This document shows positions 18,319 through 26,486 of a stretch of DNA of 64,000 nt, piece after piece. Where the stretch lies: NCBI RefSeq assembly GCF_012971745.1, contig NZ_CP048834.1, positions 2,232,001 to 2,296,000 of the forward strand. The letters are read 5' to 3'. Source of the stretch: Starkeya sp. ORNL1. GTDB taxonomy: Bacteria > Pseudomonadota > Alphaproteobacteria > Rhizobiales > Xanthobacteraceae. Numbering within the stretch: position 1 is the first letter of the stretch; every line of letters starts with the position of its first letter. The position numbers and the translations under genes are program-made. Under the pieces are notes generated by a model. The model worked only from the letters and a program-made list of their open reading frames with translations. It had not been told where the DNA came from and did no database searches.

Positions 18319-19157
18319 CAGCGGTCCCTCGTGGTGGGATCGGAGAGGTCCTTTGCCATGTCGCCGATCAGCGCGAAGCTGAGCACGGCGACGACGATGG
18401 CGAGGCCCGGGAACAAGGCGACCCACCACACGCCGAGGATCATCTGCTGGGCGCCGGTGGAGACCATCAGCCCCCATTCCGGCGTCGGCATGCGCACGCC
18501 GGCGCCGACGAAGGACAGGCCGGCGGTGAGCAATATGGCGAGCCCGACGCTGATCGAGATCTGCACGATCGCCGGGGTGAGCGCGTTGGGCAGGATGTGG
18601 CGGAACATGATGGAGAAATCGGTGGCGCCGCTGCACCGCGCCGCGCCAACGAAAGGACGCTCTCGCAGCGAGAGCACCTCGGCGCGGATGACGCGGGCGA
18701 ACATCGGGATGAACAGCACGGCGAGCACGATGGCGACGTTCCAGATCTCCTGGCCCATGACGGATACAAGTGCCATGCCGAGCACGAAGACCGGGAAGGA
18801 CTGGATGAAATCGAACAGCCGCATCACCAGCGAGGACAGCCAGCCGCGATAGAAGCCGATCAGCAGGCCGATCGGCACGCCGACGACGAAGGCGAAGGCC
18901 ACCGCGGTGATCGAGATCAGCAGATTGATGCGGGTGGCGTAGACGACGCGGGCATAGATATCCATGCCCGACACGTCAGTGCCGAACCAGTGCTCCATCG
19001 ATGGCGGCTGGAGCGAGGCGATGGGGTCGGCCTCGGTCGGCGAATAGAAGGTGATGAACGGCGCGAAGATGATCGCCAGCACCTGGAGCGCGAGCAGCAG
19101 CAACCCGACCAGCGCGGCGGGGTGACGCTTCACATAATTTCGGAAGTGCGCCATCAC
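18318..19157 (-). CDS. Dipeptide-type ABC transporter permease (DppC-like)
   Basis: A 279-residue inner-membrane protein. An N-terminal OppC-type segment (first helix at about 15-35) is followed by WFGTDVSGMDIYARVVYATR, the hallmark linker of DppC/OppC proteins, then five more membrane helices and the EAA loop AARCSGATDFSIMFRHILPN at about residue 190. It pairs with the DppB-like protein encoded by the overlapping upstream gene. The substrate is set by the binding protein at 20449-22122; ureides, opines or modified peptides are as likely as dipeptides. Confidence 0.92.
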   Translation of the reverse strand: MMAHFRNYVKRHPAALVGLLLLALQVLAIIFAPFITFYSPTEADPIASLQPPSMEHWFGTDVSGMDIYARVVYATRINLLISITAVAFAFVVGVPIGLLIGFYRGWLSSLVMRLFDFIQSFPVFVLGMALVSVMGQEIWNVAIVLAVLFIPMFARVIRAEVLSLRERPFVGAARCSGATDFSIMFRHILPNALTPAIVQISISVGLAILLTAGLSFVGAGVRMPTPEWGLMVSTGAQQMILGVWWVALFPGLAIVVAVLSFALIGDMAKDLSDPTTRDR

Positions 19158-20209
19158 ACCCGGATCCTCGGATCGGCGAGTTCGTAGAGGATGTCGACCA
19201 CGGTGTAGACGACGAGGATGAAGGCGGCGGCCACCAGCACGAAGCCCTGCAGCGCCGGATAGTCGCTGTTCACCACCGACTGCACCGCATATTGGCCGAG
19301 CCCGCCCCAGGCGAAGATGGTCTCAACCAGCACCGCGGCGCCGAGCAGGAAGCCGACGAGGAAGCCGACCAGCGTGATGATGGGCGGCAGCGAATTGCGC
19401 AGCGCGGCGCGGCGGATGACGCTTTCCGGCAGGCCGGAGGCGCGGGCGTGGCGGATGAAATCGCTGCGATAGACGTCGGCGAACACCGTCTTGGTCATCT
19501 TCATCAGCGCACCGGCATTGACGATGGCGAGCGTCGCGACGGGCAGCACCAGCCGCCCGGCGGAGGAGAAGAAGGCGGCGGGATCTCCGGCGATCAGGCT
19601 GTCCAGGGTGTAGAAGCCGGTGACAGTCGGCGGCGGCGACACGAAAGTATCGATGCGCCCAAACGGCGCCGCGGCCCAGCCCAGCATGTAGAAGAAGAAA
19701 TAGATCAGCAGGAGGCCGATCCAGAAATCGGGGATGGCGCCGGCGGCAAGGCCGTAGACCCGGCTGCCGATATCCACCGCGCCGCCCGGCCGCACCACCG
19801 AGATCACCGCCAGCGTGACGCCGACGAGGATGGTGAGGATCATCGCATAGGTGATGAGTTCCAGCGTCGCCGGCGCGCGCTCCATCAGGTCGGTGACCAC
19901 GGGATTGGAGGTGAAGATGGAGATGCCGAGATCGCCATGCAGGGCGTTCCAGACATAGCGGACGAACTGGTCCCAGATCGGCAGGTTCAGGCCCAGCCGT
20001 TCGCGGAAGGCGGCGATGGTCTCGGGCGTCGCCATGTTGCCGAGCAGCAGCAGTGCCGGATCGCCGGGCAGCATGCGCACCAGCAGGAAGGTCACCATCA
20101 TCACGCCGAACATCTGCGGCACCAGCATCCCCAGCCGGCTGATGACGATCCGTAGCGGACGCGGGATGGCGCCCCAGATACTGGCGACGGCGGCGGTGGC
20201 TGCACTCAT
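19154..20209 (-). CDS. Dipeptide-type ABC transporter permease (DppB-like)
   Basis: A 351-residue permease with the DppB pattern: first helix followed by FLLVRMLPGDPALLLLG, the Rx(L)NLPIWDQFVRYVWNAL block with HGDLGIS, and an EAA loop near SGLPESVIRRAALRNSLPP. I take the ATG at 20209 (MSAATAAVAS); a start at 20299 would translate a palindromic repeat. The 3' end overlaps the DppC gene by four bases. A terminator-like hairpin and a repeat separate it from the binding-protein gene, so permease levels may be attenuated relative to the binding protein. Confidence 0.92.
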   Translation of the reverse strand: MSAATAAVASIWGAIPRPLRIVISRLGMLVPQMFGVMMVTFLLVRMLPGDPALLLLGNMATPETIAAFRERLGLNLPIWDQFVRYVWNALHGDLGISIFTSNPVVTDLMERAPATLELITYAMILTILVGVTLAVISVVRPGGAVDIGSRVYGLAAGAIPDFWIGLLLIYFFFYMLGWAAAPFGRIDTFVSPPPTVTGFYTLDSLIAGDPAAFFSSAGRLVLPVATLAIVNAGALMKMTKTVFADVYRSDFIRHARASGLPESVIRRAALRNSLPPIITLVGFLVGFLLGAAVLVETIFAWGGLGQYAVQSVVNSDYPALQGFVLVAAAFILVVYTVVDILYELADPRIRV

Positions 20210-20233
20210 GCTTGGCCGGTCCGTTTCCTGCTG

Positions 20234-20380
20234 AACATCCTTCGAGGCTCGTGGAGCCTGTCCTCGGGCTTGCCTAAGGCAAGACCCGTGGGCTCGCACC
20301 TCAGGATGACGTGGCTCTTCAAAGACATCCCTAACCTACGTCATGCTGAGGTGCCGGCCGCGGGCCGGCCTCGAAGCACG
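20234..20380. repeat. Palindromic repeat family A, two copies, one expanded
   Basis: The first copy (CATCCTTCGAGGCTC...CGCACCTCAGGATGACG) has an enlarged loop region with CTCGGGCTTGCCTAAGGCAA. The second (CGTCATGCTGAGGTGCCGG...CCTCGAAGCA) is degenerate at its end. They lie between the binding protein gene and the DppB gene. Confidence 0.75.
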
Positions 20381-20390
20381 CAGGTCCGAT

Positions 20391-20426
20391 GGAAAAGCGC
20401 GGCTCCGGCATGGCCGCCGGAGCCGC
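20391..20426 (-). terminator. Terminator-like hairpin downstream of the binding-protein gene
   Basis: On the minus strand GCGGCTCCGGC and GCCGGAGCCGC form an 11-bp perfect stem with a 6-base loop, followed by GCTTTTCC. It sits 23 bases after the binding-protein stop, a usual place for partial termination between a highly expressed binding protein and its permeases. Confidence 0.6.
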
Positions 20427-20448
20427 AGGGGGCCGCCCCTTGGGGATC

Positions 20449-22122
20449 TCAGTCCTTGTACATGTCGTAGAAGGCATTGCCGTTCGGCGTGTACCAGGAA
20501 TAGCCCTTGACGTTGCTGCGCGTGGCCAGCTGGTAGCCGGGATTCATCAGGAACACCCAGGGAGCGGACTCCATGGTGATCTGCTGTACCCGCTTCATGT
20601 CGGTGACGCGCTTGGCCTCATCCGTGCTGGTCAGGCCGGCATTGATCAGCTGGTCGACCTCGTCGCTCTTGAACTTGGAGTAGTTGATCGCCGAGGCGCT
20701 GTTGAGCCAGAGATTGGCGACATAGGCGGCGTCCGGCACGATGGCCATGTCGCGGAAGAAGTACATCGGCACTTCGCCCTTGGTGTAGCGCTCGACCAGG
20801 GTCGAGGCCGGCAGCTTCAGCAGTTCGACATCGACGCCGGCCTTGGCGAAGGCGCTCTTGAGGATGACCGCGATCTCTTCCTCGATCTGGTCGCCGGTGC
20901 GGTAGGCCAGCTGGGTCTTGAAGCCGTTCGGGAAGCCCGCCTCGGCCAGCAGTTCCTTGGCCTTGGCCGGATCGTTCTTGAAGAAGAAATATTCGTCGGT
21001 GAAGGCCGGATAGATCTCGGAGATCGGGCTCTTGGTGAAGCGCGCGGTGTTGAAATACACGCTCTTCAGTATCTCCTCGCGCGGCACCAGATAGTTCAGC
21101 GCCTGGCGCACCTTCACATTGTCGAAGGGCGGCTTGGCATTGTTCATCTCGACGCGGTGGATAAAGTTGCCGAACACCTTGTAGACGGTGACGCCCGGCG
21201 CCTTCTGCAGCAGTGCCAGTTCGCGCGGCAGCAGATATTCCGCCACGTCGACCGAGCCGGCCTGCAGCGCGGCGACGCGGTTAGCCGAGGTCGGCATCTC
21301 GCGCAGGATCACGCGGGTGAGCTTGGCCGGGCCGCGCCAATAGTTCGGATTGGCCTCATAGACCACTTCCTGGCCGGGCGTGTACTTGGTGATCTGGTAC
21401 GGGCCGAACGAGGCGGTGTTGGTGGAGAGCCAGCGCGCCGCCCACGGATCGTCGGTGGTGAGGTGCTTCTTCACTTCCGCGGAATCGAGGATGCCGAGGT
21501 CGCTGTTGATCCAGATGCGGTCGAGCAGCGGCGAGGGATTGGGGATCGACACCTTCACCGTGTAGTCGTCGATCTTGGTGAAGGCGGCCTTGGGATCCTC
21601 GATCTTGAAGATCTGCGTCATGTACCAGTGGAAGTTCGACTTCATGTTCCAGCCGCGCTCGAACGACCACATCACCGTATCGGCGTTGAGCTCGTTGCCG
21701 CGATAGGACTTCACGCCCTTGCGCAGATGGAAGGTGATCGACTTCTTGTCCGGGGACAGCTCGTAGCTCTCGGCCAGCGCGCCGGTGATGGTGGAGAAGT
21801 CCTCATAGAGGGTGCCCTCTTCGCCCTTCTTCTGGGCGTAGGCGAGCAGGCGCTCATTGACGTTGCGGCGCACCTCGTGGCCGGCCTCGGTCGGCGGATA
21901 TTCCTGGTCGAGCGATTCCGGCGTGCGCGGCGCGGCGACCACCAGCGTGGTCTTGGCGCCCTGCGCGTGCGCGGAGGGGGAGAAGCCGGCGACCAGCGTC
22001 GCGCCGAGGAGCGTTGCCGCGAGGCCGGCAACCGCGCTTCGCGAGACCCGCGCCGCGCCGGGGAAAGACGGAAGACCCGACCATGCAAGGGCGAGCGTTC
22101 CAACACTCAGATTGCGAAGCAT
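20449..22122 (-). CDS. ABC transporter substrate-binding protein, family 5 (dipeptide/nickel/opine type)
   Basis: A 557-residue periplasmic binding protein. The long signal region ends GFSPSAHAQ at about residue 54, with no lipobox Cys. The mature part begins LVVAAPRTPESLDQEYPP and contains SBP_bac_5 blocks such as SYELSPDKKSITFHLRKGVK and RVAALQAGSVDVAE, and LFNSA-like C-terminal segments. It is the first gene of the eight-gene minus-strand operon and carries the operon promoter region upstream, where operator-like GGTCTGACC lies 43 bases before the start. Ligand not predictable; the operon points to a ureide or hydantoin compound. Confidence 0.92.
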   Translation of the reverse strand: MLRNLSVGTLALAWSGLPSFPGAARVSRSAVAGLAATLLGATLVAGFSPSAHAQGAKTTLVVAAPRTPESLDQEYPPTEAGHEVRRNVNERLLAYAQKKGEEGTLYEDFSTITGALAESYELSPDKKSITFHLRKGVKSYRGNELNADTVMWSFERGWNMKSNFHWYMTQIFKIEDPKAAFTKIDDYTVKVSIPNPSPLLDRIWINSDLGILDSAEVKKHLTTDDPWAARWLSTNTASFGPYQITKYTPGQEVVYEANPNYWRGPAKLTRVILREMPTSANRVAALQAGSVDVAEYLLPRELALLQKAPGVTVYKVFGNFIHRVEMNNAKPPFDNVKVRQALNYLVPREEILKSVYFNTARFTKSPISEIYPAFTDEYFFFKNDPAKAKELLAEAGFPNGFKTQLAYRTGDQIEEEIAVILKSAFAKAGVDVELLKLPASTLVERYTKGEVPMYFFRDMAIVPDAAYVANLWLNSASAINYSKFKSDEVDQLINAGLTSTDEAKRVTDMKRVQQITMESAPWVFLMNPGYQLATRSNVKGYSWYTPNGNAFYDMYKD

Positions 22123-22164
22123 GTGTGCGTCCTAGCCTGAACCGAACCGAGGCGGCCATGAACT

Positions 22165-22173
22165 GGTCTGACC
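22165..22173. promoter_or_regulatory. Operator-like site GGTCTGACC proximal to the binding-protein gene
   Basis: ACTGGTCTGACCG lies 43 bases upstream of the ATG at 22122, where a repressor would overlap the promoter or early leader. It has the same nine-base near-palindrome as at 9231 next to the GntR regulator gene. Confidence 0.6.
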
Positions 22174-22407
22174 GCAACACAACGTTATACCCGCACGTCA
22201 GGTGTGCAATCTCAAAATTTCGGCGCAACGCGGCTGAAAACGAGGCAAACGGCCTGACAGCGGGGTATCATGAGGGGATTGCGGGGGTAGATCGGGCATG
22301 CCGGTAGGATCACATCGCACCCGGACACTCTGCTTGCATGCACCACAACATACTGAAGCATTGGATGTTTTAGCTATAGCTGGGGTTCGTACAGCGACAT
22401 GGTCGCC

Positions 22408-22416
22408 GGTCAGACC
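22408..22416. promoter_or_regulatory. Operator-like site GGTCAGACC (distal 1)
   Basis: CGCCGGTCAGACCTTA, exact nine-base match to the 9231 site, 243 bases upstream of the proximal site. It could support looping or belong to an unannotated divergent promoter. Confidence 0.5.
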
Positions 22417-22456
22417 TTATGTCATGCTTCTGCCATCATCGGGCTGCCTTTTTTCT

Positions 22457-22465
22457 GGTCAGACC
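22457..22465. promoter_or_regulatory. Operator-like site GGTCAGACC (distal 2)
   Basis: TTTTCTGGTCAGACCGATCT, 49 bases from the previous site. An adjacent T-rich tract precedes it. Confidence 0.5.
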
Positions 22466-22561
22466 GATCTGGAGACGCCTACGCTACATGGAGATGCCGC
22501 GTGATTGCGCGCTTTCCAGGGTATCGCGATAATGTCGAGGGATTGCGGACGCGGGCCATCT

Positions 22562-22570
22562 GGTCTGACC
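22562..22570. promoter_or_regulatory. Operator-like site GGTCTGACC (distal 3)
   Basis: CATCTGGTCTGACCGCAG, 105 bases (about ten helical turns) from the 22457 site and just before the family-A repeats. Confidence 0.5.
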
Positions 22571-22596
22571 GCAGTTCGTGGACTCGCTTTGCTTCA

Positions 22597-22702
22597 GCAT
22601 CCTTCGAGGCCCGGCTTTGCCGGGCACCTCAGGATGAGGTCGTCTTTTTCAGATGAACCTCATCGTGAGGTGCAAGCGTAGCGAGCCTCGAAGGATGCTG
22701 AA
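22597..22702. repeat. Palindromic repeat family A pair
   Basis: GCATCCTTCGAGGCCCGG...CGGGCACCTCAGGATGAGG, then the inverted copy CCTCATCGTGAGGTGCAAGC...CCTCGAAGGATG, with single-base variation between copies. Located just downstream of the ribokinase gene. Confidence 0.85.
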
Positions 22703-22715
22703 GCCGTGCGCGGCT

Positions 22716-23630
22716 TTACGCCCGCCCCTGCTCCAGCTCCGCCCGCGTCGGCATGCCGGCCTGGGCGCCGACCTTGAGACAGGCGAGCGAGGCGCCGATC
22801 GAGGCGAGCCGCAACGCCTCGGTCAGCGCGGACCCCGCGGCGATCTCCGCCGCCAATATGCCGACGAAGGTGTCGCCGGCGCCGGTGGTGTCCACCGGGC
22901 GGATATCGAGCGCCGGTGCATGATGGCGGGTGCCGTCCGGCTGATAGGCAATGGCGCCCGCGGCGCCCGCCGTCGCCACGCAGGTGACGCGCCCCTCGAC
23001 CGCGAGGGTGCGGGCCGCCGCCTCCAGATCCGATGCGGACGTGCCCAGCAGACCAGCGGCGGTCAGCGCCTCATGTTCGTTGACGATGAAGATGTCGGTC
23101 GCAGTCAACACGTCCGCGAGTTCGCCGGCGGAGAGATCGATCGCGGGAGCGAAGTTCCAGATCGTTCGGCCGCCAGCAGCCTTCACCCGTCGCGCGGTGG
23201 CGAGGCTGGCGTCGAGCGGCACCTCCATCTGCATCACCAGGAGCGTATCCGCCCCCACCAACGCATCCGGCAGGTCGCTTGCGGAGACCGCGCCATTGGC
23301 GCCGCTCGCCACGGTGATGGCGTTCTCGCCGGCGGCATCGACGGTGATGAAGGCGCAGCCGGTAGGATCGTCACCGGCGAGGATGTGCTCGGTGGCGACG
23401 CCGTTCTCCTTGAGGTTGGCGAGGCAGGCCTCGCCGAAGCTGTCGCGCCCGACGCGGGCCACCATGGCGACCCGCCCTTCGGACACGCGAGCGGCGGCGA
23501 CCGCCTGGTTGGCACCCTTGCCACCGAACAGCGTGCAATAGCCGCGCGACAGCACGGTCTCACCCGGCCGCGGTATCGCGGCGACCGAGGCCACGAGGTC
23601 CATATTGATCGAGCCGAACACCAGGATCAT
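22716..23630 (-). CDS. rbsK: Ribokinase (PfkB family)
   Basis: A 304-residue PfkB-type sugar kinase of ribokinase length. It has the N-terminal GSINMDLVASV, substrate loop GGKGANQAVAAA, NEHEALTAAG and the C-terminal anion-hole/catalytic motif DTTGAGDTFVG. It phosphorylates ribose or a related pentose at O5 with ATP. It is the last gene of the operon with rpiB and an amino-acid-type importer, so together with RpiB it would feed a pentose moiety into the pentose phosphate pathway. Deoxyribose or another sugar is an alternative substrate. Confidence 0.92.
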   Translation of the reverse strand: MILVFGSINMDLVASVAAIPRPGETVLSRGYCTLFGGKGANQAVAAARVSEGRVAMVARVGRDSFGEACLANLKENGVATEHILAGDDPTGCAFITVDAAGENAITVASGANGAVSASDLPDALVGADTLLVMQMEVPLDASLATARRVKAAGGRTIWNFAPAIDLSAGELADVLTATDIFIVNEHEALTAAGLLGTSASDLEAAARTLAVEGRVTCVATAGAAGAIAYQPDGTRHHAPALDIRPVDTTGAGDTFVGILAAEIAAGSALTEALRLASIGASLACLKVGAQAGMPTRAELEQGRA

Positions 23631-23657
23631 GACCCCGCCCCTCTGCCTGCCCCGAGT

Positions 23658-24104
23658 TTAGCCCTCGGCGTCCATCTGGTGCAGCTTCTCGACGCGACGG
23701 CGGAAATCTTCGTCGGTGGAGAATTCGGCGGCAAGGTAGGAACTGATGAGATCGTTGGCGAGCCACGGCCCGACGATCTGCGCGCCGATGCACATGACAT
23801 TGACGTCGTCATGCTCGACCGACTGGTGGGCGGAATGGATGTCATGGCACACCGCGGCGCGGATGCCCTTCATCTTGTTGGCGGCGATGGACGCGCCGAC
23901 GCCGGTGCCGCACACCATGATGCCGCGCTCCGCTTCGCCGGAGGTCACCTTGGCGGCGACCTGGCGGGCGATGTCGGGAAAGTCGACCGGCTTGTCGTCG
24001 AACGAGCCGACATCGACCACCTCGTGGCCCAGACCGCGAATATGCTCGATGACGGCACCCTTGAGCGACCAGCCGGCGTGGTCGGATCCGATGACAAGAC
24101 GCAT
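23658..24104 (-). CDS. rpiB: Ribose-5-phosphate isomerase B
   Basis: A 148-residue RpiB/LacAB family isomerase. It shows GSDHAGWSLKG at the N-terminus, the catalytic Cys in GIMVCGTGVGASIAANK and VEHDDVNVMCIGAQIVG. It converts ribose-5-P and ribulose-5-P (or an allose or erythrose phosphate in specialised RpiB paralogues). I start at the ATG at 24104, preceded by AGAGGAAC. The gene lies between the binding protein and ribokinase genes. A hairpin upstream could modulate its expression. Confidence 0.93.
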   Translation of the reverse strand: MRLVIGSDHAGWSLKGAVIEHIRGLGHEVVDVGSFDDKPVDFPDIARQVAAKVTSGEAERGIMVCGTGVGASIAANKMKGIRAAVCHDIHSAHQSVEHDDVNVMCIGAQIVGPWLANDLISSYLAAEFSTDEDFRRRVEKLHQMDAEG

Positions 24105-24134
24105 GTTCAAGTTCCTCTGAAATGTTCGAAGAGT

Positions 24135-24168
24135 GCGGCAGCGCCCGGGCTTCCGGCCCGGACGCCGC
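24135..24168 (-). terminator. Strong GC hairpin after the binding-protein gene (attenuator-like)
   Basis: GCGGCGTCCGGGC and GCCCGGGCGCTGCCGC on the minus strand form a long imperfect stem with loop CGGAA, 17 bases after the binding-protein stop. No T-run follows, so it may protect the 3' end of the upstream mRNA rather than end transcription. Confidence 0.45.
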
Positions 24169-24184
24169 AAAGTCTGTTGCCGGC

Positions 24185-24979
24185 TCAGCTGGCGCGCATG
24201 TTCGCCGGCAAATCGGAGCCGTGATACTTCTTGTAGATCTCGTTGAGCTTGCCGTTCTTCAGGTTCGCCGCGATCCACTCGTTCAGCTTGGCGACGAGGC
24301 GCGGCTCGCCCTTCTTGACGCCGATGCCGAGATCGAAGGTGGTGATGAGCACCTTGGGCTCGAACGCCCGGGCCGGGTTCTTCACGCCGATCTGGTTGAC
24401 GATGGTCGCCGAGGTGGCGACGAAATCGGCCTGGCCGGTCACCGCCGCGGTCACCATGGTGGCGTCGTCGTCATAGCGCGCGACATTGAAGCCGCCATCC
24501 TTGGCGCGGTTGGTCAAAGCGGTATCCTGCGTGGTGCCGCGCGAGACCGCGACGGTCTTGCCCTTCAGGTCGTCCCAGGTCTTGACGTCCAGCGTCTTCA
24601 GCCCGCCGACCACCGACTGCAACGCCGCATAGGCATTGGTGAAGTCGATCACCTTGGCGCGCTCCGGCGTCACCGACAGCGTCGAGATGACGATGTCGGC
24701 CTTGTTGGTCTGCAGGTTGGGGATGCGGGTGGCGCCGGTGGTCTGCACCCACTCGATCTCAAGCCCCCAATCCTTGGCGAGCAGCTGCGCGGTCTCCACG
24801 TCCGAGCCGACCGGCTTCATGCTGGAATCCATCATGCCCGAGGGCGGAATGGCGAGATCGGTGGAGATGCGGATCTTCTTCGCCGCGGTGATGTCGTCGA
24901 GCTGGTCGGCCTTGGCCGCGGTGCCGCTGATCATGAAGGCAGCGGCGAGCGCTACCGCGAGTATGGAATGCTTCATCAT
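24185..24979 (-). CDS. Amino-acid-type ABC transporter substrate-binding protein (family 3)
   Basis: A 264-residue periplasmic protein. Its Sec signal (MKHSILAVALAAAFMISG) ends around TAAKADQ. SBP_bac_3 features follow: KIRISTDLAIPPSG, DVETAQLLAKDWGLE, the hinge NKADIVISTLSVTPERAKVIDFTN (first 20 quoted as NKADIVISTLSVTPERAKVI) and LKGKTVAVSRGT. Two adjacent ATGs are present after AAGGGAG; the second (24976) could also serve. The partner ATPase and two permeases are directly upstream in the operon. The nearby ribokinase and isomerase suggest a ligand that carries a sugar or sugar acid rather than a plain amino acid. Confidence 0.92.
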   Translation of the reverse strand: MMKHSILAVALAAAFMISGTAAKADQLDDITAAKKIRISTDLAIPPSGMMDSSMKPVGSDVETAQLLAKDWGLEIEWVQTTGATRIPNLQTNKADIVISTLSVTPERAKVIDFTNAYAALQSVVGGLKTLDVKTWDDLKGKTVAVSRGTTQDTALTNRAKDGGFNVARYDDDATMVTAAVTGQADFVATSATIVNQIGVKNPARAFEPKVLITTFDLGIGVKKGEPRLVAKLNEWIAANLKNGKLNEIYKKYHGSDLPANMRAS

Positions 24980-25017
24980 GCTTCTCCCTTGCGTTCCCTG
25001 TTGATTGATTTGTCGGC

Positions 25018-25788
25018 TCAGAGCCCGGTGCCGACGAACTGCGCCAGTTCCGGCGTGGCGGGCGATGAGAGGATGTCGGCGGATCCCGCCTCGTGGACCT
25101 TGCCCTTGTGCATGAACACCACCTGGTCGGCGATGCCGCGGGCAAAGCCCATCTCATGGGTGACCATCACCATGGTCATGCCGTCGGCGGCGAGCGCCTC
25201 GATCACCTTCAGCACCTCGCCGGTCAGCTCCGGATCGAGGGCGGAGGTTACTTCGTCGAACAGCATCACCTTGGGCTGCATGGCGAGCGAGCGGGCGATG
25301 GCGGCGCGCTGCTGCTGGCCGCCGGAGAGCTGCTCGGGATAGGCGTGGAGCTTCTCCGCCAGCCCGACCTGCGCCAGCACGCGCTCCGCCAATGCCTTGG
25401 CCTCGCGGCTACCCAGCTTCTTCACCGAGCGCGGCGCCAGCGTGATGTTTTCCTCGATGGTGAGGTGGGGAAACAGATTGTAGCTCTGGAACACGATGCC
25501 GACATCGAGCCGGAGCGCGCGCACGTCGAGCGCCGGATCGTCGACGCGGTGGCCGCAAACGGTGATCTCGCCGCTGTCGATCTTCTCGAACCGGTCGATG
25601 CAGCGCAGCGCCGTGCTCTTGCCGGAGCCGCTTCGCCCGATCAGCGCCGTGACCTCGCCGCGGGCGACCTCGAAACCGACACCGTCCAGCACTTTCAGCG
25701 GGCCGAAGCTCTTGTGGACATCGCGCAGTGCGACCACGGGCGCAGTGCCCCCGGCGGTCGCGGCATCAAGCGTGGCGTGAGCAAGCAT
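25018..25788 (-). CDS. Amino-acid-type ABC transporter ATP-binding protein (GlnQ/HisP-like)
   Basis: A 256-residue ATPase. Walker A GRSGSGKSTALRCIDRFE, Q-loop IVFQSYNLFPH, signature LSGGQQQRAAIARSL, Walker B VMLFDEVTSALDPEL and H-loop VTHEMGFA are the exact polar-amino-acid-uptake pattern. A 15-residue N-terminal extension precedes the ABC domain. It energises the two permeases encoded at 25814-27170. Confidence 0.94.
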   Translation of the reverse strand: MLAHATLDAATAGGTAPVVALRDVHKSFGPLKVLDGVGFEVARGEVTALIGRSGSGKSTALRCIDRFEKIDSGEITVCGHRVDDPALDVRALRLDVGIVFQSYNLFPHLTIEENITLAPRSVKKLGSREAKALAERVLAQVGLAEKLHAYPEQLSGGQQQRAAIARSLAMQPKVMLFDEVTSALDPELTGEVLKVIEALAADGMTMVMVTHEMGFARGIADQVVFMHKGKVHEAGSADILSSPATPELAQFVGTGL

Positions 25789-25813
25789 CTGGCGTTCCTC
25801 GTTCTTCCCTCGC

Positions 25814-26476
25814 TCAGGCGAGGGCCGGCTTCTTCTGCGAGGCGGAAAGCTCCAGCCGGCGGCTGAGCCGCGAGACCGGGTAGCAGAGCGCGAAATAGAT
25901 GACGGCGATGATCGAGTAGATCAGGAAGGGCTCGAACAGCGAGTTGTTGATGATCTGCCCGGACCGGGCCAGTTCAACAAAGCCGACCACGGAAGCGAGC
26001 GAAGTATTCTTGATGATCTGCACCATGAAGCCGACGCTCGGCGGCGTGGCGATGCGGATCGCCTGCGGCAGGATCACCTTGACCATGCGCTGGGTGCGGC
26101 TGAGCGCGAGCCCCTCCGCCGCCTCCCATTGCGGCTTCGGCACCGCCTCGATGCAGCCGCGCCAGATCTCGCCAAGATAGGCGGCGACATAGATGGTCAT
26201 GGAGGCGCCCGCGGCGAGCAGCGGCGAGATGTTGAAGCCGATCGCCGCCAGCCCGAAGAAGGACAGGAACATGATGACCAGCAGCGGAGTGCCCTGGATC
26301 AGTTGCACATAGGTGCCGGCCGCGAGCCGCACGGTGCGCAGCGGCGAGACCCGGCACAGCGCGATGAGGAAGCCGACCGTGCCGCCGCCGATCAGCGCGA
26401 TCAGTGACAGCCCGATGGTCCACAGCGCGCCATGGCCGAGGAAGATCAGATGATTGATGTTCAGTGCACCGCCCAT
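25814..26476 (-). CDS. Amino-acid-type ABC transporter permease
   Basis: A 220-residue HisM/GlnP-family permease with about five membrane helices and the EAA loop EAAEGLALSRTQRMVKVILP followed by PQAIRIATPP. A GTG directly before the ATG at 26476 is an alternative start; AGGAG precedes both. It ends KPALA, 25 bases before the ATPase gene, and would heterodimerise with the next permease. Confidence 0.92.
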   Translation of the reverse strand: MGGALNINHLIFLGHGALWTIGLSLIALIGGGTVGFLIALCRVSPLRTVRLAAGTYVQLIQGTPLLVIMFLSFFGLAAIGFNISPLLAAGASMTIYVAAYLGEIWRGCIEAVPKPQWEAAEGLALSRTQRMVKVILPQAIRIATPPSVGFMVQIIKNTSLASVVGFVELARSGQIINNSLFEPFLIYSIIAVIYFALCYPVSRLSRRLELSASQKKPALA

Positions 26477-26486
26477 CACCCTCTCC

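Larger units (their letters stand above)
22123..22715. other. Long regulatory intergenic region with four GGTCWGACC sites
   Basis: This 593-base gap precedes the binding-protein gene (start 22122) and follows the ribokinase gene (stop 22716). It holds GGTC[A/T]GACC sites at 22165, 22408, 22457 and 22562 and a family-A repeat pair at 22597-22702. The 22300-22560 part is relatively AT-rich and codes for nothing I recognise; short ORFs there have no ribosome-binding sites. It reads as promoter and operator DNA, possibly over a decayed gene. Confidence 0.6.

Noticed and set aside
18318..18636. Longer N-terminus for the fused Dpp ATPase
   Set aside because: The extension is the shadow of the DppC 3' end; the ATG at 18318 overlapping the DppC stop gives the standard N-terminus.
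22399..22656. 85-codon ORF containing repeated WSDR words
   Set aside because: The repeated words come from the GGTCTGACCG/GGTCAGACCG operator-like sites, and the frame runs into a palindromic repeat.
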